Origin: Streptomyces niveus
GTDB taxonomy: Bacteria; Actinomycetota; Actinomycetes; Streptomycetales; Streptomycetaceae
Direction: 5' to 3'
Length of the DNA stretch: 64,000 nt
Assembly: GCF_002009175.1 (NCBI RefSeq)
Contig: NZ_CP018047.1
Coordinates: forward strand, 4,030,001 to 4,094,000
Part shown: in pieces, positions 33,174 to 40,145 of the stretch
How the letters are laid out: the number at the start of each line of letters is the position of its first letter
Numbering within the stretch: position 1 is the first letter of the stretch
The notes under the pieces: generated by a model
What the model saw: only the letters and a program-made list of their open reading frames with translations
Told to the model about the DNA's origin: nothing
Databases searched by the model: none
Position numbers and translations under genes: made by a program

Positions 33174-35855
33174 CTAGGAGGTTTCTTCGCCATCGGCAAT
33201 GGCCCTTTGCGTGCGGGCGAGGTTGCCGAGGCGGAGTGCGGTGTCGGGGTGGTCAGGACCGAGAGCAGCTTCGGTGACCGTCAGTGCCCGCTGGTCCAGC
33301 GGCAGGGCTTCGTCGTGCCGCCCCAACGCGCCGAGTGTGACGGCGAGGTTGCCGAGGCGGAGTGCGGTGTCGGGGTGGTCAGGACCGAGAGCAGCTTCGG
33401 TGACCGTCAGTGCCCGCTGTTCCAGCGGCAGGGCTTCGTCGTGCCGCCCCAACGCGCCGAGTGTGACGGCGAGGTTGCCGAGGCGGAGTGCGGTGTCGGG
33501 GTGGTCAGGACCGAGAGCAGCTTCGGCGACCGTCAGTGCCCGCTGGTCCAGCGGCAGGGCCTCGGCCCGCCGCCCCAACGCGCCGAGTGTGACGGCGAGG
33601 TTGCCGAGGCAGGTTGCGGTGTCGGGGTGGTCAGGACCGAGAGCAGCTTCGGTGACCGTCAGTGCCCGCTGGTCCAGCGGCAGGGCCTCGGCCCGCCGCC
33701 CCAACGCGCCATGAGTCCGGGCCAGGTTGCCGAGGCGGATTGCGGTGCGGGGGTGGTCCGGACCGAGAGCAGCTTCGGTGACCGTCAGTGCCCGCTGTTC
33801 CAGCGGCAGGGCTTCATCGTGCCGCCCCAACTCGCCGAGGGTCCGGGCCAGGTTGCCGAGGCGGAGTGCGGTGTCGGGGTGGTCCGGACCGAGAGCAGCT
33901 TCGGTGACCGTCAGTGCCCGCTGTTCCAGCGGCAGGGCTTTGTCGTGCCGCCCCAACTCGCCGAGTGTTGCGGCGAGGTTGCCGAGGCGGATTGCGGTGC
34001 GGGGGTGGTCCGGACCGAGAGCAGCTTCGGTGACCGTCAGTGCCCGCTGTTCCAGCGGCAGGGCTTCATCGTGCCGCCCCAACTCGCCGAGGGTCCGGGC
34101 CAGGTTGCCGAGGCGGAGTGCGGTGTCGGGGTGGTCCGGACCGAGAGCAGCTTCGGTGACCGTCAGTGCCCGCTGTTCCAGCGGCAGGGCTTTGTCGTGC
34201 CGCCCCAACTCGCCGAGTGTTGCGGCGAGGTTGCCGAGGCGGAGTGCGGTGCGGGGGTGGTCCGGACCGAGAGCAGCTTCGATGACCGTCAGTGCCCGCT
34301 GTTCCAGCGGCAGGGCTTCATCGTGCCGCCCCAACTCGCCGAGGGTCCGGGCCAGGTTGCCGAGGCGGATTGCGGTGTCGGGGTGGTCAGGACCGAGAGT
34401 AGCTTCGGTGACCGTCAGCGCCCGCTGTTCCAGCGGCAGGGCTTGTCTTGCCTGTCCCCGCGAGCGCAGGAAGGTGCCTGTGATCCCGAAGAGTTGTGCC
34501 AGTTCACTGTCAGGGGGGTGGGCTGAGTGCCTGTCTGCGATGGCCAGGACGTGCGGTAGAAGTTCCTGCCAATACGGCCAGCTTCCGACTTCGTGAGGAT
34601 CTTCGCGCTGGGCTGCCCGCAGAAGAACAGTCAGAGCGATGTCGCTTGCATGCGGGAGAGGGCGCGGCTTTGAGCGCCTCCAGAGCGGCAGCATGCGGCG
34701 CTGTTTTTCAAGTGAGGGGGTGGGTGGTGTGGTGGCGCGTAGGACGGCTTGCAGGAGGCGATGAACGGAGATCGTGTTATCAGTAAGGGTGATCATGCTG
34801 TAGGCGGCGAGGAGTCCCAGGGCTTGGTCGATGTCCTGGCGGCTGGGGAGCGCGGTGTCCAGGACACTGCGCGGCAGCGGAGTGGGAGCGAGGTAGGCCA
34901 AGATGCGGAGCAGCGGGACCGCGTTGGGGTCGGTGTTCTGCAAGGTCGCGAAGGTCACGGACCAGAGGCGGGCGATGGTGCGCTGGTGGGGGTCTCCGGG
35001 TGGGGTGGTGGCCAGAAGGGTGGCGGGGTCTTCTCGGAGCCTGCCGAGGTAGTCCTGGGGACTGGTACGGGTCTGAGCCAGGTATGCGCCAGCCTGTTGC
35101 AGCCCTAGTGGAAGGTGGCCGAGTTCGGCAGCCAGGTCTCGGAAATGCTGGGTGTCGGCGTCGGTGTGACGGCCGGTGAGGTCGCGTAGAACCGTCAGGG
35201 ATGCCTGGGGGTGCAGGGTGTCGAGGGTCAGCACGGTGCCGATGCCGCGATTCCGGAGATCGCGACGGGTGGAGATGAGCACCTGCCCTGTGGAGAGGCG
35301 GCCCAGAAGGGGCTGCAATGGGGTGGGGTCTTCGACGTTGTCCAGCACCACCAGCCAATCGGAGCGGCCCTGCAACCACGAAACGGCCCAGCCTGCGGCT
35401 TCGTCCAGCGGCATCGCCACATGAACCGGGTTCAGCGCCACCGCCAGCTCTGCCAGCCCAGCAGTGACTTCCTCCGGTGACTCGGCCGGTATCCACCACA
35501 CCGGTCCCCGCCCGGATGCAAGATGCCGACGGGCATGGTGCAGGACGAGGGTGCTCTTGCCCACGCCGCCCATGCCGTTGACGCTCTGCGCCACGATCCC
35601 CGTACCCGTCGAGGGGAGATCTGCCAGCGCTCTCAGCGCGTCATTCCGGCCCTCGAACACCGCGCTGTCCAAGTGCGGCAGATTGTGCAAGCCCCCCAGT
35701 GCGTCTTGCGTCAGGGCCGGTTTCAGTGCGTCGGAGGGCAGTACGAGTGTGCGTTGCTCGATCCGCGTACCGTCACCAGTGGACAGCACGCCGGAATTGC
35801 CGTTCACCGCCCCCGCCCGCTCGCCGCCGGCAGTAGGGCCACCGGGCAGAGTCAT
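33174..35855 (-). CDS. NB-ARC / tetratricopeptide STAND ATPase
   Basis: 893 residues. The N-terminus carries a short G/N/S-rich motif (GNSGVLSTGDGT, 19-30); the NB-ARC module has P-loop GMGGVGKS (94-101), Walker B LVVLDNV (about 168-174), a STRRDL sensor and HLPLGLQQAGAYL; a winged-helix/helical region follows; then ten 42-residue TPR units of the form ALPLEQRALTVTEAALGPDH (about 470-890). STAND proteins are signal-triggered oligomerising ATPases, several of which are anti-phage sensors. No classic effector domain is visible at either end. It overlaps the upstream membrane-protein gene by 4 bp. Confidence 0.9.
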   Translation of the reverse strand: MTLPGGPTAGGERAGAVNGNSGVLSTGDGTRIEQRTLVLPSDALKPALTQDALGGLHNLPHLDSAVFEGRNDALRALADLPSTGTGIVAQSVNGMGGVGKSTLVLHHARRHLASGRGPVWWIPAESPEEVTAGLAELAVALNPVHVAMPLDEAAGWAVSWLQGRSDWLVVLDNVEDPTPLQPLLGRLSTGQVLISTRRDLRNRGIGTVLTLDTLHPQASLTVLRDLTGRHTDADTQHFRDLAAELGHLPLGLQQAGAYLAQTRTSPQDYLGRLREDPATLLATTPPGDPHQRTIARLWSVTFATLQNTDPNAVPLLRILAYLAPTPLPRSVLDTALPSRQDIDQALGLLAAYSMITLTDNTISVHRLLQAVLRATTPPTPSLEKQRRMLPLWRRSKPRPLPHASDIALTVLLRAAQREDPHEVGSWPYWQELLPHVLAIADRHSAHPPDSELAQLFGITGTFLRSRGQARQALPLEQRALTVTEATLGPDHPDTAIRLGNLARTLGELGRHDEALPLEQRALTVIEAALGPDHPRTALRLGNLAATLGELGRHDKALPLEQRALTVTEAALGPDHPDTALRLGNLARTLGELGRHDEALPLEQRALTVTEAALGPDHPRTAIRLGNLAATLGELGRHDKALPLEQRALTVTEAALGPDHPDTALRLGNLARTLGELGRHDEALPLEQRALTVTEAALGPDHPRTAIRLGNLARTHGALGRRAEALPLDQRALTVTEAALGPDHPDTATCLGNLAVTLGALGRRAEALPLDQRALTVAEAALGPDHPDTALRLGNLAVTLGALGRHDEALPLEQRALTVTEAALGPDHPDTALRLGNLAVTLGALGRHDEALPLDQRALTVTEAALGPDHPDTALRLGNLARTQRAIADGEETS
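33190..34460 (-). repeat. ten near-identical 126-bp coding repeats (TPR units)
   Basis: The C-terminal part of the STAND gene is ten tandem 126-bp units encoding 42 residues each. Units alternate in pairs (D-T-A/R-T-A, E-L-G-R-H-D-E/K), and several neighbours are almost identical at the DNA level, which indicates recent duplication or gene conversion. Unit number may vary between strains and assemblies may collapse here. Confidence 0.9.
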
Positions 35856-36178
35856 CGCTGGACCGTGCCCCCGTCCCCGGTCACGATCACGCCCGAGTTG
35901 TCACCGGTCGCCACAGCGCGCTCCCCCGATGCGGTGGTCCGCTGACCCGCAGCAGGGGACGGAGGCGGAGAAGGCGCCGAGCCCAGCATCGAGCCCGCCG
36001 CCGCACCCAACAGGCCCGCGATGACCGCACCAGCACCCGCACCCGTCGCAATGCGCTCCGGTCGATCCCACGGCAGCACCACATCACCCAGCCACACGCA
36101 CAAACCGAAGACCACCAAGGCCCCCACGATTACCAACAGCCACCGAGCCGTCCGAGTCACGCCACGCCTCCCCGTCAA
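35852..36178 (-). CDS. small membrane protein, partner of the STAND protein
   Basis: 108 residues. Two hydrophobic helices (WLLVIVGALVVFGLCVWLG and AGAGAGAVIAGLLGAAAGSML) precede a Pro-rich linker and the tail GERAVATGDNSGVIVTGDGG. The tail repeats the motif at the N-terminus of the STAND protein (GNSGVLSTGDG). The stop overlaps the STAND start (ATGA), so the two are co-translated. It may anchor the STAND protein at the membrane or be its effector, for example by membrane damage; both are inference. Confidence 0.75.
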   Translation of the reverse strand: MTGRRGVTRTARWLLVIVGALVVFGLCVWLGDVVLPWDRPERIATGAGAGAVIAGLLGAAAGSMLGSAPSPPPSPAAGQRTTASGERAVATGDNSGVIVTGDGGTVQR

Positions 36179-36479
36179 AGACCAGAACCGCCATTGTCTT
36201 CCAACCGTTCACCCCAAGGAAGCGGAAGCCATATGTCTCCCAAAAAGACCCACCTTCCCGCCGTTCGCTTCCCCTAGCGCCACAGCCAGCAGGCAGATTG
36301 ACACGTCAGCACCGATGCAGCCGTGTGCCCTCGCGCTGTCGGACAGTTCTGCTAATCCAGGAGGTCGGCGGACTCCCAGGAACTCCGTCTAGGCAAGGCA
36401 TCGATATTCACAGCCTCACCGCCAGGCGCGGAGCTCCTGATTGAGGGTTATGTGCAGTCACCCGGGCGCCCTGCGGTCG
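36179..36479. other. intergenic region upstream of the STAND module
   Basis: No gene is supported. It should hold the promoter of the minus-strand membrane/STAND operon; I could not pick clear hexamers. It ends at the right-hand arm-type repeats (36480). Confidence 0.4.
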
Positions 36480-36503
36480 GTACAGCAGCGGAGTACAGCA
36501 ACC
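36480..36503. promoter_or_regulatory. right candidate integrase arm-type sites
   Basis: A 24-bp copy of the left unit with one mismatch; GTACAGCA at 36480-36487 and 36493-36500. It lies 82 bp inside attR. Confidence 0.6.
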
Positions 36504-36585
36504 CCAGCAACCAACACCGCCCCGCAACGCACTTGTACGGCCGTCGTGTGGCCGGTATGGCCCTCACCGACCGATCCGGCTAGAG

Positions 36586-36675
36586 CTACGGATCAGAAGG
36601 TTGCAGGTTCGAATCCTGCCGAGTGCACAGCAGGCCAGAGGCCCCGGACGACGAGTCCGGGGCCTCTCGCGTTGA
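36586..36675 (+). repeat. attR: partial tRNA-Arg copy and terminator
   Basis: Copy of 24265-24354 with two mismatches, starting at the first base of the anticodon loop (CTACGGA) and including the hairpin 36637-36667. Bases to the left (CCGGCTAGAG) do not continue the tRNA, so this copy is a tRNA fragment and not a gene. Confidence 0.92.
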
Positions 36676-36706
36676 AGGCCGGCCCGGCGGGCCCGCAGGG
36701 CGAACA
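36674..36706 (-). pseudogene. integrase gene scar directly outside attR
   Basis: 33 bp (starting GAAGGCCGGCCCGGCGGGCC) are identical to 24592-24624, inside the AICE integrase gene, and encode V/M-F-A-L-R-A-R-R-A-G-L. The scar joins the end of the att repeat at a shared GA, as if a second element with the same att-int arrangement once lay here and was mostly deleted. Confidence 0.6.
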
Positions 36707-36796
36707 CGCTGCCTGCCGCCGCCCTGTGACGTTTCTTGATCCGGTTGCGCTCTTGCACAGGGGGCCGGAAACTCCGGTTGCCCCGGAAGGGCTCAA

Positions 36797-37738
36797 GTGC
36801 TTCTCAAACGCGCCGTGTTGGCCGTAGGGATCGTCGTCGCCGCTGGTCTGCCGACAGCGGCGACCGCCGCGGCGGAGCAGGGAACGGCGGCCGGCCGGAT
36901 CACCGCCACCGGCTATTCCTCCGGCTCTCCCGCTCTGGTCTCGCTCGACCCCGTGAGCGGTGACGTCATCCGGACCTTCGCGCAGAACGCCGAGGACGGC
37001 GTCCTCTCTCCGAAGGGCTCCACCGTGGCGTACATCCAGCGCGACGACACCTGCGTTCCCCAGGCCGAAGGCTGTATGTACGCCCGGAACCTGGTGGTCA
37101 CCGACGGCGATGGCAGTGAGCAGCACGTTCTGGTCCGGGGTATCGCGCCCGAAACCAACGAGGCCCCGTACGTCGGACACCCCGACTGGTCCCCGGACGG
37201 CAAGCGGATGGTCTACCACAGCCCGCGCGGTATGGAGTGGATCAAGAGCGACGGCACGGGACAGGAGGTGCTCACGACAACCGGCGGCGCAGGCACCTTC
37301 TCGCCCGACGGCCGGAGCATCGCCTTCGTGAGGACCACCACGTACGAGACTGCCGACGGCTGGGAGTCCGGCAGGGACGTCTGGGTCCTGGACATCGCCA
37401 CCCGGCAGGTGCACCAGATCAGCACCGATCGCAACGCGCGGTCCACACCCGTCGACTGGTCCCCCGACGGGCAGCGCATCGTCTACGTCACCGAGAACGG
37501 CCTGAACGCCGTCCACGTGGCGACCGGCGCCGTCACCGAGCTGCAGAACAGCTGGGCGACCCCCCTCAGCAGCGTCCAGGGCCCCGTCTTCTCGCCCGAT
37601 GGCACCCAGATCGCCTTCTCCGCCATGGACGACTTCGACTACACCCGCAGCACCTACGTCGTCGACGCCGCCGACGGAAAGAACCTCCAGGTCCTGACGG
37701 ACCAGGCTGTGACCCCCACCGACTGGCTGAGCAGGTAG
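36797..37738 (+). CDS. secreted PD40/TolB-like beta-propeller protein
   Basis: 313 residues from GTG 36797 with GGAAGG upstream. A signal peptide ends near TAATA-AAEQ (about residue 26). Repeated WD40-like PD40 motifs follow: GHPDWSPDGKRMVYHS, GTFSPDGRSIAFVR, PVDWSPDGQRIVYV, GPVFSPDGTQIAFS. This indicates a six-bladed TolB-like propeller for protein or ligand binding outside the membrane. Two Cys (DDTCVPQAEGC) may form a disulphide. It is the first intact host gene beyond attR and is followed by a strong terminator. Confidence 0.85.
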   Translation: MLLKRAVLAVGIVVAAGLPTAATAAAEQGTAAGRITATGYSSGSPALVSLDPVSGDVIRTFAQNAEDGVLSPKGSTVAYIQRDDTCVPQAEGCMYARNLVVTDGDGSEQHVLVRGIAPETNEAPYVGHPDWSPDGKRMVYHSPRGMEWIKSDGTGQEVLTTTGGAGTFSPDGRSIAFVRTTTYETADGWESGRDVWVLDIATRQVHQISTDRNARSTPVDWSPDGQRIVYVTENGLNAVHVATGAVTELQNSWATPLSSVQGPVFSPDGTQIAFSAMDDFDYTRSTYVVDAADGKNLQVLTDQAVTPTDWLSR

Positions 37739-37785
37739 CGGGAACGCGGGCCGCGAGCCCGGGTGGTGCCCGCGGCCGGCCGTCC

Positions 37786-37817
37786 AGAGGCCCCATCGAG
37801 GAATCGATGGGGCCTCT
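37786..37817 (+). terminator. strong hairpin terminator
   Basis: AGAGGCCCCATCGA (37786-37799) pairs perfectly with TCGATGGGGCCTCT (37804-37817), 14 bp with a GGAA tetraloop. It ends the PD40 gene unit. Confidence 0.85.
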
Positions 37818-38051
37818 GTCGTGTGCCGTGACGGCGGCGGAGTGTCGCGTAGCGAGGTGGGTCGCCGGGCCCAGTTCGCTGGTTGGGCCCGGGGTTGGGT
37901 CTTGGGGCCCATGCCGGTGGGTGTCGGCTCTTCGTATGTTTCTCATGTCGCCAGCGGGACCGGCCAGGAGGAAGCCGGAAACGCGGGGCGACACCAAAGA
38001 CTCGTACGAGTCGGCCGGTCACCGGCCGGCCGACACATAAGGGGAAAGCTC
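37818..38051. other. upstream region of the pilin gene
   Basis: No gene supported. A GC-rich inverted repeat, TCGGCCGG (38011-38018) with CCGGCCGA (38026-38033 region), lies just before the ribosome-binding site (GGGGAAAG) of the pilin gene and could form a hairpin that limits translation. Confidence 0.4.
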
Positions 38052-38285
38052 ATGTCGAACGTCACGCTGAAGGCCGCCACCAACGCCAAGCTCTACGTCG
38101 GCACCTGGGCCAACACCGCCGTCACCGCGATGAAGCGCCGCAGCGACAAGGGCCAGGGCGCCGTCGAGTACGTCGGCGTCATCGTCCTGGTCGCCCTCAT
38201 CATCGCCGCGATCGTCGGCTCCGGCGTCGCCGACGAGATCGCCGGCGGCCTCACCGACAAGGTCGGCGAAATCCTCGGCGGCTGA
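38052..38285 (+). CDS. Flp-type pilin-like protein
   Basis: 77 residues. After a basic 35-residue leader (LKAATNAKLYVGTWANTAVTAMKRRSDKG), the sequence GQGAVEYVGVIVLVALIIAAIVG shows the type IVb/Flp pattern: Gly before the cleavage site, Glu at +5 and a hydrophobic helix. A prepilin peptidase would cut at Q-G/A-V-E. The tail GGLTDKVGEILGG is short. No tad assembly genes are adjacent, so the pilin is an orphan here and would depend on a tad locus elsewhere. Confidence 0.8.
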   Translation: MSNVTLKAATNAKLYVGTWANTAVTAMKRRSDKGQGAVEYVGVIVLVALIIAAIVGSGVADEIAGGLTDKVGEILGG

Positions 38286-38491
38286 CCACCCACAGCACCA
38301 CACACCCCCCACCGAGCAGGGCAGGCCGCACCCATCCCCGGCCAGGATGGAACGGACCTGCCCTACTCGCGTTCCTGGACCCTCGTGGATCGTGTCGAGA
38401 AGCCCGGCGTGGCTCCGACGTCTCCGGTGGAAGGCTCGCGTAAGAGATCGGGACCGTAGGGCCCGGGACGTGGAGCCGTGGAGGGACAGCC

Positions 38492-39055
38492 GTGCAGACA
38501 CTGACTGTCGATGTGTTCATCTCGGTGGACGGCTGGGCCGGCGGAGAGACGTCGCCCGGCTATTTCGGGTACTTCGGTCCCGATCTGGAGAAGTGGATCA
38601 CTGCCGAGTCGGCGCTGCCGCAACTCGTCGTTCTCGGGCGGCGTACCTACGAGGCGCTCGCGGGGCTGCCCGAGGAAGCGCGGGACGCCGGCTGGCGGCG
38701 GATGAGTGAGCTGAACACGGTCGTGTTCTCGAAGACGTTGGGGACGGCCTCATGGCCGAACACAAGGATCTGCCGTGACGACCTCGTCGGGGAGATCAGG
38801 CGACTCAAGGGTGAGAGCGACGTTCCGCTCCGCACCATGGGGAGTCTCTCCGTGGTGCGGCAACTGCTCGACGCGGGTCTTGTCGACCGGCTGCGGCTGA
38901 TGACGTTCCCCCTGCTCGTCGGGCCCTCGGGCCGAGAGCCGTTCTACGCGGATGTGCTGTCGGCCGACCTGGAGCTGGTCGAACACCGTGCGCTGGACGG
39001 CCGGGTGCTGCTGGTCGAGTACCGGCCGACCGGCCGCGACATCCCACGGGCCTGA
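38492..39055 (+). CDS. dihydrofolate-reductase-family protein (RibD C-terminal-like)
   Basis: 187 residues from a GTG with GGAGGG upstream. LTVDVFISVDGWAGG, VVLGRRTYEALAGLP, TVVFSKTLGTASW, MGSLSVVRQLLDAGLVDRLRLMTFPLLVG are typical of the DHFR-like/RibD C-terminal superfamily of NADPH-dependent reductases. These small stand-alone members are abundant in Streptomyces and their substrates are mostly unknown. Monocistronic in this region, upstream of an isochorismatase-like gene on the same strand. Confidence 0.88.
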   Translation: MQTLTVDVFISVDGWAGGETSPGYFGYFGPDLEKWITAESALPQLVVLGRRTYEALAGLPEEARDAGWRRMSELNTVVFSKTLGTASWPNTRICRDDLVGEIRRLKGESDVPLRTMGSLSVVRQLLDAGLVDRLRLMTFPLLVGPSGREPFYADVLSADLELVEHRALDGRVLLVEYRPTGRDIPRA

Positions 39056-39119
39056 GCGCCGGGCGCTCGACGGCGCATAACCGTTTGTGGGGCGGGCCGG
39101 TGGCGGTGATTATCGCGGG

Positions 39120-39692
39120 ATGAGTGATGTGGCGGCCGTGCAGGCCCTGGTTGTTGTCGACGTGCAGCGTGCCTTCTTCGACGGGGAGGGCGCCGTGCCC
39201 GGGGCCCCGGCGGTGCGGGAAGCGGTTGAAGGGATGCTCGGGCGGGCGCGGGAGAGTGGTGTGCTCGTCGTGCATCTGCAGAACGACGGGGCCGCCGGCG
39301 CCGACGACGAGGCCGGGACCGCGGGGTGGGAGCTTGCCCTGTCCGTCGTGGCGGGGGACCGCGAGGTCGTCGTGCGGAAGCGGCACGACGACGGGTTCGC
39401 GGGGACGTCGCTCGGCGGGCTGCTCGTGGGCACCGGGGTGAAGGGGATCGCCGTGTGCGGGGTGATGTCCGAGATGTGCGTGTCGGCCACCGCGCGGACC
39501 GCGCTGGCGCGTGGCTACCGGGTCGTGCTGCCGCACGACGCCCACTCGACGTACGACGTCCCGGCCGCCGACGGCATCAGTGAGGCCGTCCCGGCCGCGA
39601 CCGTGTCGCGGGTCGCCGAGTGGGCGCTCGGGGACGAGGCCGAGATCGTCGCGCGGGCGGCTGACGTGCGCTTCGGGGCGGGCGGGCAGTGA
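39120..39692 (+). CDS. isochorismatase-family cysteine hydrolase
   Basis: 190 residues; ATG 39120 begins just before ALVVVDVQRAFF. The catalytic triad is visible: Asp14 (VVDVQ), Lys87 (VRKRHDDGF) and Cys120 (CGVMSEMCVSATA). Family members hydrolyse amides such as nicotinamide, N-carbamoyl compounds or isochorismate ethers. The T-S-L-G-G-L-L loop and the small size fit the nicotinamidase-like/unclassified branch. No ribosome-binding site is obvious before ATG 39120; in-frame GTG 39087 is less likely. Confidence 0.88.
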   Translation: MSDVAAVQALVVVDVQRAFFDGEGAVPGAPAVREAVEGMLGRARESGVLVVHLQNDGAAGADDEAGTAGWELALSVVAGDREVVVRKRHDDGFAGTSLGGLLVGTGVKGIAVCGVMSEMCVSATARTALARGYRVVLPHDAHSTYDVPAADGISEAVPAATVSRVAEWALGDEAEIVARAADVRFGAGGQ

Positions 39693-39696
39693 ACGA

Positions 39697-40116
39697 TCAG
39701 GCCGGGTTCGCCGGGACCACCACGATCTGGCATCCGTCCTCGTAGACGACCCTGCCGGGCGCGACCGGTGAAGTGAGCCGTACGCACGCGACGTCGTGCG
39801 CCGCCAGCAGGTCGAGATAGCCGGGCACCCGCGCGAGCAGTTCGTCCGCCGTCGACTTGAACCAGGCCGTCGCGCCCGGGTTGACGTCGTTGTCGTAGAC
39901 CGTCGGGTCGACCTTCGTGGGGTCCGGGTAGGCCGCGTCGTACCAGTCGTTGTTCGTACGCCAGAAACTCCACTGCTCCGGGGTCAGTCTGCCGCCCCAC
40001 GCAAGGCCGTTGGCCAGCGCGAAGATGCCCGGGAAGTGGCCGCGCGGGCTCCGGGTCGGGGACTGGAAGCGGATGTAGTGGAGGGTGGAGGTCGTGAGGG
40101 TCGTGAGGAGCGGCAT
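39697..40116 (-). CDS. hypothetical protein
   Basis: 139 residues. The sequence has conserved-looking aromatic clusters (YIRFQSPTRSPRGHFPGIF, WSFWRTNNDWYDAAYPDP) and ends RVVYEDGCQIVVVPANPA. It resembles a Streptomyces conserved hypothetical protein whose homologues I recall without functional data. Convergent with the isochorismatase-like gene (4 bp between stops) and divergent from the DUF2797 gene (29 bp between starts), so its promoter overlaps that of the neighbour. Confidence 0.7.
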   Translation of the reverse strand: MPLLTTLTTSTLHYIRFQSPTRSPRGHFPGIFALANGLAWGGRLTPEQWSFWRTNNDWYDAAYPDPTKVDPTVYDNDVNPGATAWFKSTADELLARVPGYLDLLAAHDVACVRLTSPVAPGRVVYEDGCQIVVVPANPA

Positions 40117-40145
40117 TTCGCACTTCTAGCAGATCGGGAGCACGT

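Larger units (their letters stand above)
24265..36651. mobile_element. AICE (pSAM2/SLP1-type integrative and conjugative element), about 12.3 kb
   Basis: Bounded by attL (24265) and attR (36586) with a period of 12,321 bp. Gene order from attL: int, xis, rep, two small spread/transfer genes, DUF2637 spread protein, FtsK-like transfer ATPase, SCO3933-like protein, GntR repressor, then on the other strand Nudix (Pif-like), RsbW-like ATPase and two small proteins, and on the minus strand a membrane protein plus NB-ARC/TPR protein as cargo. These are the modules known for AICEs, which excise, replicate by rolling circle and move as double-stranded DNA through one TraB-like pump. All core genes except one small one appear intact. 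Confidence 0.92.

Noticed and set aside
33190..34460. CRISPR-like array
   Set aside because: Repeats are 126 bp, contiguous, in frame and encode TPR units; there are no spacers.
33207..34526. 439-codon repetitive plus-strand frame opposite the TPR array
   Set aside because: The repetition only mirrors the 126-bp TPR repeats; no start signal and no sensible protein.
36586..36651. Second tRNA-Arg gene
   Set aside because: Only the part from the anticodon loop onward is present; the D-arm and 5' acceptor are replaced by unrelated sequence, so it is attR.
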